Below are positions 37,301 to 43,520 of a stretch of DNA of 64,000 nucleotides, one piece after another. The translations under genes were made by a program, and so were the position numbers. Position 1 is the first letter of the stretch. Each line of letters begins with the position of its first letter. The stretch comes from Acidobacteriota bacterium. Its GTDB lineage: Bacteria; Acidobacteriota; Holophagae; Acanthopleuribacterales; Acanthopleuribacteraceae. Below the pieces are notes generated by a model, which saw nothing but the letters and a program-made list of their open reading frames with translations, had not been told where the DNA came from and did no database searches. Location of the stretch: NCBI GenBank assembly GCA_030066195.1, contig JASJCB010000025.1, forward strand, positions 1 to 64,000. Reading direction: 5' to 3'.

Positions 37301-38257
37301 CAGGCGGTGCGCCAGGTCTCCTACCTGTCTGCTGAACGACGGTCCCAACGGTTTCACGAATTCACGGCCGTTAAAGGTCTGGATCGCGGGCCTGGGAAAG
37401 TCGGTGGGAAGGGAAATCATTTCGGGCAAACCCGCCAACTGTTGCTGCCAATAGTCTTGTTGCGCCTTCAACTCGTCGCTTTCAAACCAATTGCGCTGCC
37501 AGACCGTGAAATCGGCGTATTGAACCGGCAGCGGCATCAACTGGGGTTCGTCGCGGTCCCGCGCCTGAAGATAGAAGGAGTAGAGGCGCTCCAATTCCTG
37601 AATCATGACGCCGATCGACCAGCCGTCGGAAATGATGTGGTGCATGGTCACGATCAGGATATGGTTCGTTAAACCCTGCCGTAACAAGGCCATACGAGCC
37701 AGGGGTCCGCGAGCGAGGTCGAAGGCGGCGCGGCCGATATCGTCGACGATGCGGGCCGCAACGGCTTCCCGGTCGGCGTCCGCGAACAGGGTCAGGTCGA
37801 AGGCGCCCAACCGTACCGGCAGGTGATCGGCAATCACCTGAACCGGGATTTCCTCTTCCACTTGGAAGGTAGTGCGCAAACTTTCGTGACGGTCCACAAT
37901 GGTTTGCAGCGCGGCTTCCATGGCGGGAATATGAATGGGCCCCAACAGGCGCAGGGCAGCCACGATGTTGTAACCGTTGTTGCTGCCGCCCATCTGGTCG
38001 ATAATCCAAAGGCGCTGCTGCGCAAAAGACAGCGGGGGATTGCCTTCCCTGGGTACGGGGACGATGGGCGCCTGGGCCGCGGCGCCCTCGGCCTCCTTGA
38101 AGAAGGCGATGATCTGGGCCTTGTGATCGCGTAACCGAGCCTTGAGCTCGGGCGTCAGTGCGCCCTTGGGGGCCTTGAAGCGTAATTTTTCGCCCTCTGC
38201 CCAGACTTTAATACCCTTCCGGCGGAAGTCAGACAGTAAGGAGAGGACCGAATTCAT
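25370..38257 (-). CDS. four-module nonribosomal peptide synthetase
   Basis: The product is 4295 residues with the order docking-(C-A-T)x4 and no epimerase, methyltransferase or thioesterase. A TubC_N-type docking domain covers residues 1-60. Condensation motifs are HHIISDG (about 206), HHIASDG (1258), HHIISDA (2325) and HHIVSDG (3377). Adenylation core motifs (YTSGSTG or variants) lie near 677, 1740, 2788 and 3844. Carrier GGHSLL sites are near 1066, 2136, 3174 and 4228. Codes read by eye are DAEDIGSVAK, DARNFAMLAK, DAFFLGVTFK and DAENIGAITK. The third fits a branched aliphatic residue; the first resembles a Lys-type code from memory. A2 has FTSGTTG and YGTSE instead of YTSGSTG and YGPTE. RBS AGAGGA precedes the ATG. 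No MbtH, phosphopantetheinyl transferase or tailoring gene is adjacent, so initiation and release must be supplied in trans. Confidence 0.93.
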   Translation of the reverse strand: MNSVLSLLSDFRRKGIKVWAEGEKLRFKAPKGALTPELKARLRDHKAQIIAFFKEAEGAAAQAPIVPVPREGNPPLSFAQQRLWIIDQMGGSNNGYNIVAALRLLGPIHIPAMEAALQTIVDRHESLRTTFQVEEEIPVQVIADHLPVRLGAFDLTLFADADREAVAARIVDDIGRAAFDLARGPLARMALLRQGLTNHILIVTMHHIISDGWSIGVMIQELERLYSFYLQARDRDEPQLMPLPVQYADFTVWQRNWFESDELKAQQDYWQQQLAGLPEMISLPTDFPRPAIQTFNGREFVKPLGPSFSRQVGDLAHRLKTTPFTILLSAWYVLLQRYSGQEDLAVGTPVANRTRAEIEPLIGCFVNTLVLRVQLQSQAPFTQLLQQVQQVNADAQNRQDLPFEKLLTTLDVERNPAYSPLFQVFFSLGQRRDFPSLTGLKIEGVAREQTSALFDLTLNVNESSQGFQLVWEYNTDLFAERTIQGMDGHYRHLLQEIIDHADSPVRDFALVSHRERRRLVVTWNQDTRPRPTCPGHAVVLDRAEAGPDRTAVVFTGRPESPQLSYGALAGQIQALAAVLLETGVRAEEPVALLFDRSFEMYIAMTAVMHAGGAFVPLDPAYPADRISMILEDCGARLVLAGAAYADHAPGKTVIVVDGPLPETRVETTVHMDQAAYIIYTSGSTGRPKGVVVSHAALAAHMADQGADFAMVEDDRVLHIASYSFDASLEQWLLTLMRGAAIIAPGSGLWPPAWLQENLNRYNVTIADLPPAYWHQALQETRPYFAPAALRLVITGGEAMPAAGLELWNRSPTDHIRLVNSYGPTETVVAAVNFDVPRGKSFSRVPIGRRQRSRVLYVLNRQEGVQPVGLPGELFIGGPFIARGYKDRPARTAELFRPDPFSDLPGARLYASGDKVRYLSDGTLDFLGRIDRQLKLRGFRIEPGDIEAALTGHPDISQALVLKYRDRLVAYLVAEDNPPEESALRSLLADKLPRFMLPSSLIYLAAFPLTPAGKIDERALPEPGVSVQESELVRPRTEIERELATIWSQVLEVDADNIGIHQDFFELGGHSLLATRVVARIRDRLGRELPLTDLFTASTIAQLATRLQDPLAVGEQGIVPVPRDGDLPLSFAQRRLWFLDQLEGSASADSAYNMPAALQLDGALCLDLLHGSLQGILNRHEILRTRYEEAGGLPLQIIEPEVRLNLPLIDLVVLDDAPERAQEIAAAEAHRPFDLKTAPMLRCLLIRLQADRHILVATMHHIASDGWSTGLLVNELSTSYRALAAGDTTSLPASPVQYADYAAWQHQWLAGDAMQNQLDWWKQQLAPPLSVPHPAIDRDPSMPAHLGASVNLGLDATLRQQVEELAAETGATPFMVLLGAFKVLLSRLSGETDVVVGTPIAGRRFAELEPLIGCFLNNLVLRTYLADTGDDEDTAGLPCFRTLLERVRQTALDAFSRQDLPFEKLVEELQPARDLDSHPLFDIMFNLVNTPEGDLDLPGLSLAGVDTGEPDAKFLLNLYVNELHEGYHLRLVYRRARFGARAMQIFLEQFRNLLGQLLERPDLPVDQPALVDDTARRVTADLSSPIEKQNFPLIGEQFAARLAESPDAPALRFRDTTWTYTQLGERAGSLQATLTEHGFKPGDVVAVHGGRSAGLVTAMLAVVSQGGVLLNLDPRQPVARKTLLLRETDTRFLVNLEPFTPVDDTPPSLTGLSMDPQTGRLEQEISGSFQAVELGQDAPFYIFFTSGTTGIPKAMLGRAVGLSHFLDWQGRTFDLHAEERAGQLANPTFDAVLRDVFLPLTQGALLCIPPDDDILLEPKRLLQWLADEEISVLNVVPSLVNAWLLHTGEAPPLPKLRHIFLAGEPLTDRLVRNWRARFGDHAAFVNMYGTSETTLAKTSQVVTRPRPGNQPGGFALPGAQVAVVDRSLKPCGIGEPGEIVIRTPYRTLGYLNQAAENRLFIQNPFRDDLDDLLYRTGDRGRLMPDGNLEILGRLDFQVKVRGKRAEPEETAATMRHHSDVDNAAVIALPDGHGNYRLVAFAVLSDGAASDSASIHAWLEQQLPDHQVPAAVTILERFPLTTNGKVDRKRLAAYAEDVDTGTTQQYVAPQTPTQRVLAEVWSEVLGIPKVGIQDNFFRAGGHSLLAVQVCARIRDSLARELPVRRLFETPTIEALAKWLDRQAGGEKALPGLVPLQHDEFLPVSFPQQRLWFIDSMEDQPGSAYNMSTALRLKGPLDRDALDAAVKALVKRQTSLRTVFLSADGAPAARLLPETAIGLTVEALIPESAVEAIVAEEAERPFDLEKGPLFRVCLYPLEGGDHLLILVIHHIISDAWSQGILVDELTALYADPAAELPELPVQYADYAAWLQQQLQGEQRNERLAWWRRELGDAPALLELPTDRPRPAVQTFIGDLAHFTIPAEITARLAEIERAEDVTRFMTLQAAFAALLVRLSGMEDICVGTGVANRTHVEVERLIGFFVNTLVLRNDCSGNPDFRNLLQRVRRTTLNAYAHQETPFDLVVEAVKPDRDLSHTPLFQVMFVLENAPLGEAALPDARLEPVATGRRTSRFDITVFFTEHAHGIWGLFEYNTDLFDASTMDRMARHFVHLLEQVCASPDRPLSDVNLLSEDETAQLITHWNQTGAPIPQTSLAEQFHQQAARNPDAVAVLTSEPLTYGDLAGRAERLATRLVELGAGPLTPVGILLEPGEGLITAMLAVTAAGAAYVPMDPAGPVERQRTIMEDTGMPLIIATPETAAAMPQNNAVLVSPTDGSKEAAPQLQKVDPALPAYIMYTSGSTGKPKGTLIPHHGVTRLVRETDYVFLNEGSRVGQIATPVFDAATFEIWGPLLNGATVVPAHRDLALDTESFAAWLCEQQIDTLFITTALFNRHISERPDCFACLDTLLFGGEAVDAERVRRALDEGAPKRLLHVYGPTENTTFSTWNRVLRVAEDAETVPIGKPIANTTAYVLDRAGMPVPENVVGELHLGGIGLASGYLNRPALTAERFTADPFSAEPGQRLYRTGDLVRLRMVDDAPTLLFVGRSDYQIKLRGFRIELGEIEAALLDLPRVTEAVVLLKQSGETRMLAAFITGEKLDEAGLKTALADRLPDYMIPAVFVPLESFPLTAAGKLDRRALQKLETARPDEIITAPRNPIEKRLAAVFAELLGLPAIDIHRNFFDLGGHSLLATRAVSRIRQEFEVEIALKAFFAGPTVAALARAVVETRGSAHAPAPTLTRREVGDKPPLSFAQERLWFLTKLSDDTDTAAVASYNVPAALLLAGPPDIARLEDVFRRIETRQEALRTVFLEDDGTAYQAILPAGGFRMTFADLSNLSPEDAEQKARELAADEILIPFDLANGPVWRAALVRLAPDRHALLLNMHHIVSDGWSIEVLIREITALYSGVADRLPDLPVRYVDFAHWQRNWLTDEALDERLAFWKRELAGIPHLLALPTDKPRPVLQSFRGDNVGFSIPPQLLSAVDAVAAETRCTRFMVLEAVFAALLYRFSGQDDVVIGTPIANRNRAEVEPLIGFFVNTLVMRNDLADNPDFRTLLTRTRRTALDAFDNQDAPFETVVEALRLPRSLSHTPLFQVMFNLIDGTGGGSGETATSPTGLSLAPLGQRGETAKFDLSLTITTYGDGAGARLEYCIDLFERDTIAMLTELYVRMLQAMCDNPEANIAVLHPGDEAPVVHDLPERPSVPAVPLLIAERAQANPHAPALVPVGHPADTLTYAQLMEHSRMLAGRMQRAGAGAETFVGLLLPRGIDMLIAQLSVMQAGAAFIPLDPAQPLARTEAMLQDTDAVLLVTQQNTEQPEGKFKVILMDDAEETSADLREIQPHPSQTAYAIFTSGSTGRPKGVVVSHGALADHCRSISRRFELTPKDRVLQFANPAFDASLEQWLPALTAGAAVHVRGDELWPPEELPSILAAEQITIANPPPAYWQEMLTAGSLTDLPHLRLMILGGEALPLQGLARWQKMAPVNITLVNAYGPTEAVITATMHTVSPEVLPARVPIGTALPNRFARVLDADLQPLPNGLPGQLYLGGLLARGYANDPAKTAAVFIPDPFSKQAGARLYASGDLVRRQADGTLEFLGRVDQQVKLRGFRIEPGEVEARLVGAPGVKAAAVIAVPDDHGTLRLAAYAVAPETDAETIRNHLKSTLPDYMQPGALMLLDQLPRTAGGKIDRRALPVPQWTQTADYQPPQSEVEKALAEIWAEVLKLDKVGRNDQFFDLGGHSLLATRLLSRISKQLGIDLNLRAVFKKQSLTELAEFIEILQLVEPVQETDEPDEDREEFEL

Positions 38258-38349
38258 ATAAATCCTCTTTTTTGTTTGCGGGTCATTTTTTTTCAGGTGT
38301 GCGTTTGGGAATTTGTTCCCATGGGGGACACGAGTTAAGGCAAGGGCAA

Positions 38350-38355
38350 ATTATA
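38350..38355 (-). promoter_or_regulatory. candidate -10 element of the NRPS gene
   Basis: A perfect TATAAT on the minus strand, about 95 bases before the NRPS ATG; no good -35 is seen. A TGGGAA-TTTG-TTCCCA hairpin at 38306-38321 lies in the leader. Confidence 0.35.
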
Positions 38356-38549
38356 CCCGGAATACAGGCCGGTGCGCAGTAATTAAAGTAACGACTTCAG
38401 GAGCAAGCAGGCGCGGGAGCCCTTGGAAGCGAACGTACCCTGTCCACATTGCGAACGCCGGCCCTGGAAATACCGGTGAGTTTTGACGGAAATCCGGTCG
38501 GTAGTCATGCACGACCACGCCCGCAACAGCAGGGCCGATCTCGGGCGGC

Positions 38550-39050
38550 AAACCATCCTTGCGGACAAATCCACCATTATTCCCGAGCGCACATATTGTG
38601 GCTTTCAAAAACACAACCCCACTCCGGGGAATCACGCTTGCAGTGATCACAAAAAGGGTTTTCGACCTGAGAATTTGTCAACTCGCCGCCGGCAAAGGGC
38701 TATCAATCCCGAAAACTATAACGACTTCTGGAACATTTAACAACTTCGTGCCCAAAATCAGAGGTGCCCGGTATACACAAGACATCGCATTTCCCAGGAA
38801 TACAACCAAGGATGGTTTTCAGTTGGGCAGTTTTCCGGGAACAGGACCGGTGTGAAGCCGTCGAGGTATAACCATTCCCAAGAATGGTGCCGCCCGCGAG
38901 TGCCGAAGGTAGTCCTCTTCCCGGGAATGATGCTACCTTCGGCGCGCTCAGGTAGACCTTTTCCCGGGAGTCGGTATCTTTTTCCGTCCAAATTCGACCC
39001 GTTGTGTAAAAAACTTGATCAATTTGAGAGGAAATAGCTATTTGACAATC
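38550..39050 (+). repeat. long interspersed repeat, copy B
   Basis: Diverged, collinear copy of 17150-17700. GCGCTCAGGTAGACC followed by TTTTCCCGGGAGTCGG is at 38942-38972, and AAACTTGATCAA and TTGACAATC follow as in copy A. Confidence 0.7.
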
Positions 39051-39142
39051 AATTCAGGTGTTCGATGCACTGAACAACTACCTTAAGGCTTTGTGGGAAG
39101 GGAACGCCCGGAAGATAGGCGAAGATCTCCCGGACCGCCCCG

Positions 39143-39202
39143 CTACTGCAGAATGTCAGTTTCTGTTTCTGCGCCTGCATTCAGATTGGTTTTCAGCTTC
39201 AT
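39143..39202 (-). CDS. micro-ORF 2, 19-residue peptide
   Basis: ATG at 39202 with GGAGG six bases upstream; the peptide begins MKLKTNLNAG and ends TDILQ. The start resembles the MKxKTNxKAG leader I associate with short repetitive peptides of unknown function in several phyla (from memory). It lies 12 bases after micro-ORF 1. Confidence 0.45.
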   Translation of the reverse strand: MKLKTNLNAGAETETDILQ

Positions 39203-39214
39203 GAAACCCTCCAC

Positions 39215-39277
39215 TCAGGTGAGTACGTCGCCGTCTTTTTCAGCCAGGCCGGTTCGGACGAAAGTTTTGATGACCAT
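39215..39277 (-). CDS. micro-ORF 1, 20-residue peptide
   Basis: ATG at 39277 with AAGGAG 8 bases upstream; the peptide begins MVIKTFVRTG and ends DGDVLT. Two well-spaced strong ribosome-binding sites in tandem on such short frames are unlikely by chance, so translation is plausible. Function unknown. Confidence 0.45.
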   Translation of the reverse strand: MVIKTFVRTGLAEKDGDVLT

Positions 39278-39735
39278 ACTGGTTCTCCTTTGGATTCGGG
39301 CAAAGAAAACCTATGTTGGGAGCGACCAATTTAAAGAGCAACACCGAAAGTAGGAGCGGGTATTCCCAGGTATTCCCACCTCGGTACCTTTCCCTTATCT
39401 CTTAGATTCATTGACCACTCGAGGGCTTAAAATTCCCTGGACAATCGCTTCGGGTGAATAAATGCACCGAAAGTTTCCATCGAGGCTTGGTTTAACCTTC
39501 GCTTCTAAGTCGGGGAGCCTGACAAATCATTTAGCTTTGCAGGCAGGGCGCCTCAACAATTTCATTTCCAGACTGGGTTCCCCCTTTCGCGGCAAAACTA
39601 GGCTCTGACCGATTGTCATAATCAACGCTATGCGCCTAGCGCTGCGAAGGTTCCACGATTAATTTCCTGGACAGATACAGGCTTCCATCCAGCAATCAAA
39701 GAAAAGAACTTGAAATCTGGACCCGACAATTTCCT

Positions 39736-39763
39736 TTGTTTTATATTTGAGTTCATGTATAGT
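39736..39763 (+). promoter_or_regulatory. candidate promoter of the AT-rich lipoprotein-like gene
   Basis: TTGTTT at 39736-39741 and TATAGT at 39758-39763, 16-base spacer. Confidence 0.35.
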
Positions 39764-39851
39764 GGATCAATTGATTTCAATGATGCCAGCATTTGAGCTC
39801 ATAATGCATTACCCAAGTTTTGGCTTATGAAAAAAGCGAACCCTGGAGGAA

Positions 39852-40676
39852 GTGGATGTTTCGCTTTACAAAAGGACAAAAGGACGAGCATGTTTTACAA
39901 TAAAGAAGCCTTTCTTTTTTATTTTGCTCTTTCTTTCTGTGTTTTTAACACAAGGTTGTGATAACACATACGGCAAGAAAACTGCTGAAGAAGAAGGTTA
40001 CTTCATTGTTCATCATCCTCCTAATCTTGCTTACGAATGCCGAGAAGTCGTTTCGTTATATCATGAATACTGTGCAATGATTGATCTTGGGGGCAAGGAT
40101 GATCAAAGTACTACACTGAAAAACATAAATAGGAAAATTGAATCACTTCAATCTCAGATAAACAATGCACAATTTTCTGCACAAAGCACTTTGCCGCCTT
40201 CAAGCCTAAGCGACCTATATTCAGCCAAGCTAGAACTTTTCGAGTATATAGCGAATTTTGACGCTCACAAGGATTTCAATGCGCTTTCGGAAAAAAGTGC
40301 TAAGTATTACAAGATAAAAAGCCTTTGGCTGAAGAGTGTTACGCAACGAGAAGCAGTTAACAACAAAAATGTAAACATTAAACTCAGCTTTCAGCCCAAG
40401 GGTCTCCCTTTATCAATTTACTCTGAGAGTGGCTTTTCTATTGGCGTGACAGCTACAACTCCTATTGGCAACTTTACTGCAGGGTACTCAAGCGAAGTTG
40501 CTGTTGAGTTGCTAGTGGTCAAATCTCGTGGTAAAAACCGATACTTCGCGCTTAGCCAGCCATTTGAGCTTTTTGTACCATCTAACTTTGGAATTTCTGT
40601 ATCGAACGGCAGAAAAGGTACATTAACTATTGAGGTTTTAGAGCCTGTTCCTAGCTTAGGCATGACCTCGGATTAA
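39852..40676 (+). CDS. AT-rich gene for a lipoprotein-like protein of unknown function
   Basis: The 274-residue protein has a basic start, a hydrophobic stretch (FFFILLFLSVFLTQGC) and a cysteine at position 36 that could be lipidated, although the lipobox (TQGC) is weak. The remainder is soluble with a helical segment (about 85-150) and a beta-rich C-terminus. No family is recognised. Codon use is strikingly A+T-rich compared with every neighbour, a sign of recent acquisition. The start is uncertain: the GTG at 39852 has GGAGGA only one base upstream. Confidence 0.5.
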   Translation: MDVSLYKRTKGRACFTIKKPFFFILLFLSVFLTQGCDNTYGKKTAEEEGYFIVHHPPNLAYECREVVSLYHEYCAMIDLGGKDDQSTTLKNINRKIESLQSQINNAQFSAQSTLPPSSLSDLYSAKLELFEYIANFDAHKDFNALSEKSAKYYKIKSLWLKSVTQREAVNNKNVNIKLSFQPKGLPLSIYSESGFSIGVTATTPIGNFTAGYSSEVAVELLVVKSRGKNRYFALSQPFELFVPSNFGISVSNGRKGTLTIEVLEPVPSLGMTSD

Positions 40677-41164
40677 CATCTTAATACTGCGGATCTTTAC
40701 TGCGTTATGCTGCACCAAATTATTGACCTTAACCTTTTCGATAAATAGAAGCAGCGAGAGTTAATCGCCTTTATGATTTTGAGAATCTAGTATCCGTTGT
40801 GCAGCTTGGCATTCCGTGCCGCATTGGGTTGGGCTCCTACTTCGATATGGATGTCTTTCGCCGGCAGCCGGCGCTTGCGATCCATGCAGGGGTCTCCGAT
40901 CGGCCGCTTATTTCCATCGAGTTATTGGTCTGATCATTCCATCGGAGTTCGAGTTCGGTTGCGTTGACCTGAGTCATGGAAGAGGTCCGGCCGGTCTTTC
41001 CCCATGACGTGAGTGACGTGAGCCGGACGTTGGTGCTTCCCAACGATTATGATCCATTGAAGATTTGACCGATGGCACAAGGACAAACCCGAATGAAAGC
41101 AAGCAGAACCAAAGCAGTGCGTCCGTGTTATGCTTGGCGGGACGGCATGTATCGGGAGTCCTGG
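40677..41164. other. intergenic region, 488 bp
   Basis: No gene or clear regulatory element found. The open frame of the ATPase-nuclease gene extends back to 41072 but lacks a convincing start there. Confidence 0.4.
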
Positions 41165-42919
41165 ATGAGCCTGAAGATCAAACAGATGAAGTACCCTTTG
41201 AAAGAACGAATCGGCGCCCCCGATCTCTTTGTTGAAAGAGTTGCGGAAACCGCGGAATACCATAAATGGTTTGCGGGCATTCCCAAGATGATTTCCAAGT
41301 CGCGGGTCATCCTGGCTCGGAAGAAATCGGGCAAGACCGCCTTTATGCAACGCCTGTTCAATCAACTTTGGAGTGCTGACGGGCAGGTGATCCCGTTTTA
41401 TTTGGAGATTGTGGAGCGCAAGGTCTGGTACCCCTATCTGGCCATCAACTATTTTCAGGTTTTTGCATCGCAATTCATTTCCTTTCGAGAGCGGAATTCA
41501 AACCCGGCAAGAGTTCCTTTAAGCTTGGAAGCCATTGCCGACTATGGGCGAGAACATCAGATCGATATCCTTGAACGCATCGCGACAGAATTACCGGCAC
41601 TTTTTGAAAAGGGCCTTCACGACTACATGTGGGATCTGGCGATTCATGCGCCCCACCGCCTGGCGTCTGTCCATGACCTTCGCTTTGTGGTGATGATCGA
41701 CGAGTTCCAGAACCTGAGCCATTATGTTTACACTGACAAGGATAAAAAGAATCTGGATGAAACCATTCCCGGCAGTTACCACGAACTCTCCGAGTCCAAA
41801 ATTGCGCCCATGTTGGCCGCGGGCTCCGCGGTGGGTTGGCTGATCGAGGCCATCGACACCTATCTGGAAGCCGGTCGGCTCGGTAAGCGTTGGATGTCGT
41901 CCTACCTGACCGATGAAGAAGGTCTGGAAGCTGTTTACCGTTATGCCGAAATCTATGAAGAACCCATCACCAATGAAGCGGCCGTCTTTCTCAACATGCT
42001 CTGCTTCTCCGACCCCTATTTTATTGCCTGTGCCGTACGCAGTAGTTGCCCGGAGCGCGACCTGACCACCTTGGAAGGCGTGGCGCGCGTGGTGGATTTT
42101 GAAACGGGTAACGAACACGCGGAGCTATCCCAGGAATGGGAAACCTGGCTGGATCGCTCGTTGTCGCGTATCAATGAGCGGCACGCCAAGAAGATTCTCT
42201 TGTATTTGACGCGCCTGGCCGACGAACAATTCACGCCCAAGATCCTCAAGGAACGACTTGCCTTACCCATCTCCGAGGAAGAGATCCATCAAAAACTGGA
42301 AATGCTGCGCAAGGCCGAACTGATTCACGCCGCCCGAACGGAATACCGTTACTACGCCCTGAAGGACGGCACCTTCTACATGTTGTTGAAGCAGCGCTTC
42401 AAAGACCAGTTGGCCGAACTGGACCCGGAAGCAGAGTTGGGCATCCAGGAAGAACTGGCCCGCGTGAGACAAGAGAAAAAGTCCCTACAAGGCAAACTGA
42501 ACAACCTGGCGGGCCGCTTCGCCGAGATGCAATTGGAAAATGACATGCGCACGCGCAAGCGCTTCAAACCCTCGGTTTATTTCGACGGCATTGAAGATGA
42601 TCGGGAATTCGAGATCGCCCGCATCTATCCCCGCTATGTGGTGCAAGCCCCGGACGGCGAAGGCGGCGAGGTCGATTTGCGAATCGACGGGACGGATAAC
42701 CGCACCCTGCTGATCGAGGTCAAGAAGCACGAAGACCCTATCACCGCCTCGATCGTAGAAACCCTGATCGAACGCGTCGCTACCTTCAAGAATGAGAACC
42801 CCGACCGGGACGTGGTGCCTTGTATTCTGGCCACGGGTGGTTTCCGTAAAGATGCCTTGGACGCTTGTGAAGGCATCATCGGCACTGCGACGTCGATCAA
42901 CTATGTTCATTTATCATGA
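41165..42919 (+). CDS. P-loop ATPase fused to a C-terminal PD-(D/E)XK nuclease domain
   Basis: The 584-residue protein has a Walker A variant ARKKSGKT (Lys 57), Walker B FVVMIDEFQNL near residue 180, and a winged-helix-like region (about 340-420: ERLALPISEEEIHQKLEMLRKAELI). A short coiled coil follows (about 425-465). A nuclease-like domain ends the protein, with EVDLRIDG (Asp504) and LLIEVKKHE (Glu518, Lys520). The ATPase resembles the STAND/archaeal-ATPase (DUF234-type) group. Such fusions are candidates for defence or mobile-element control. ATG 41165 has GGGAG six bases upstream. The gene stands alone, between non-coding stretches. Confidence 0.7.
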   Translation: MSLKIKQMKYPLKERIGAPDLFVERVAETAEYHKWFAGIPKMISKSRVILARKKSGKTAFMQRLFNQLWSADGQVIPFYLEIVERKVWYPYLAINYFQVFASQFISFRERNSNPARVPLSLEAIADYGREHQIDILERIATELPALFEKGLHDYMWDLAIHAPHRLASVHDLRFVVMIDEFQNLSHYVYTDKDKKNLDETIPGSYHELSESKIAPMLAAGSAVGWLIEAIDTYLEAGRLGKRWMSSYLTDEEGLEAVYRYAEIYEEPITNEAAVFLNMLCFSDPYFIACAVRSSCPERDLTTLEGVARVVDFETGNEHAELSQEWETWLDRSLSRINERHAKKILLYLTRLADEQFTPKILKERLALPISEEEIHQKLEMLRKAELIHAARTEYRYYALKDGTFYMLLKQRFKDQLAELDPEAELGIQEELARVRQEKKSLQGKLNNLAGRFAEMQLENDMRTRKRFKPSVYFDGIEDDREFEIARIYPRYVVQAPDGEGGEVDLRIDGTDNRTLLIEVKKHEDPITASIVETLIERVATFKNENPDRDVVPCILATGGFRKDALDACEGIIGTATSINYVHLS

Positions 42920-43520
42920 TTGAAGCCAGGCCCGACCACCCATTTATGGTTTCTCGGGCGTAAGCGGAATATCGATTCAAGACGGCCCCGCTTCTATCAG
43001 GAGACGGTTGTCACAAGTTAGAATGCCGTGATCCATTTGACGGCCGTGTATCCTGGACCATCGTGTAGGGTGAAGGTGGATTCGTAACCCAATTGACGAC
43101 TGTCGAGGAGGTAGCCGAAGTAGGCTAAGGCATTGTTTCTGTTACGGTTAGTTGCTCTGGAAGAAACCGAGAGTATTTCGAGAACATCGCGGAAGAAAAT
43201 CGCAAGCCTGGCGAGAAGATGGGTGAGAAAGTATGGCGAGAAGCTCGGCGAGATCAAATGTGAATTGCAACTCCCTATCTTCGATATCATTCTTGATCAT
43301 TCACTCGGCATGGAATATGACGCTGTCGAGGCCCCGGATTTTCGATTCGCACTCTCGCTTTTTGACTTGTGTGACGCCGGCGGGTTTCTCGAAGTTGGCG
43401 TTTTGATATCATCGGGAACAGAAACGGCCGAAAAAGCGTATAAGGTGTGGCTGGATTTCCCCGACCGTTTCGGGGATAATAAGCCCCTTGTGATATCGAG
43501 CAGGATAGGGAGTGGGTTTT
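42920..43520. other. intergenic region, about 600 bp
   Basis: No reliable gene. On the minus strand, 43018-43161 reads as plausible protein (NNALAYFGYLLDSRQLGYES onward, ending at a stop), perhaps the C-terminal remnant of a lost gene. A 132-codon plus-strand frame from 43133 runs into trxB and is not convincing. Confidence 0.35.

Larger units (their letters stand above)
38258..39851. other. repeat-rich non-coding stretch upstream of the NRPS
   Basis: It holds the NRPS leader, copy B of the long interspersed repeat, two tandem micro-ORFs (39143-39277, minus) and a promoter-like sequence at 39736-39763. From about 39380 the sequence becomes distinctly A+T-rich. Nothing else is recognised. Confidence 0.6.
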
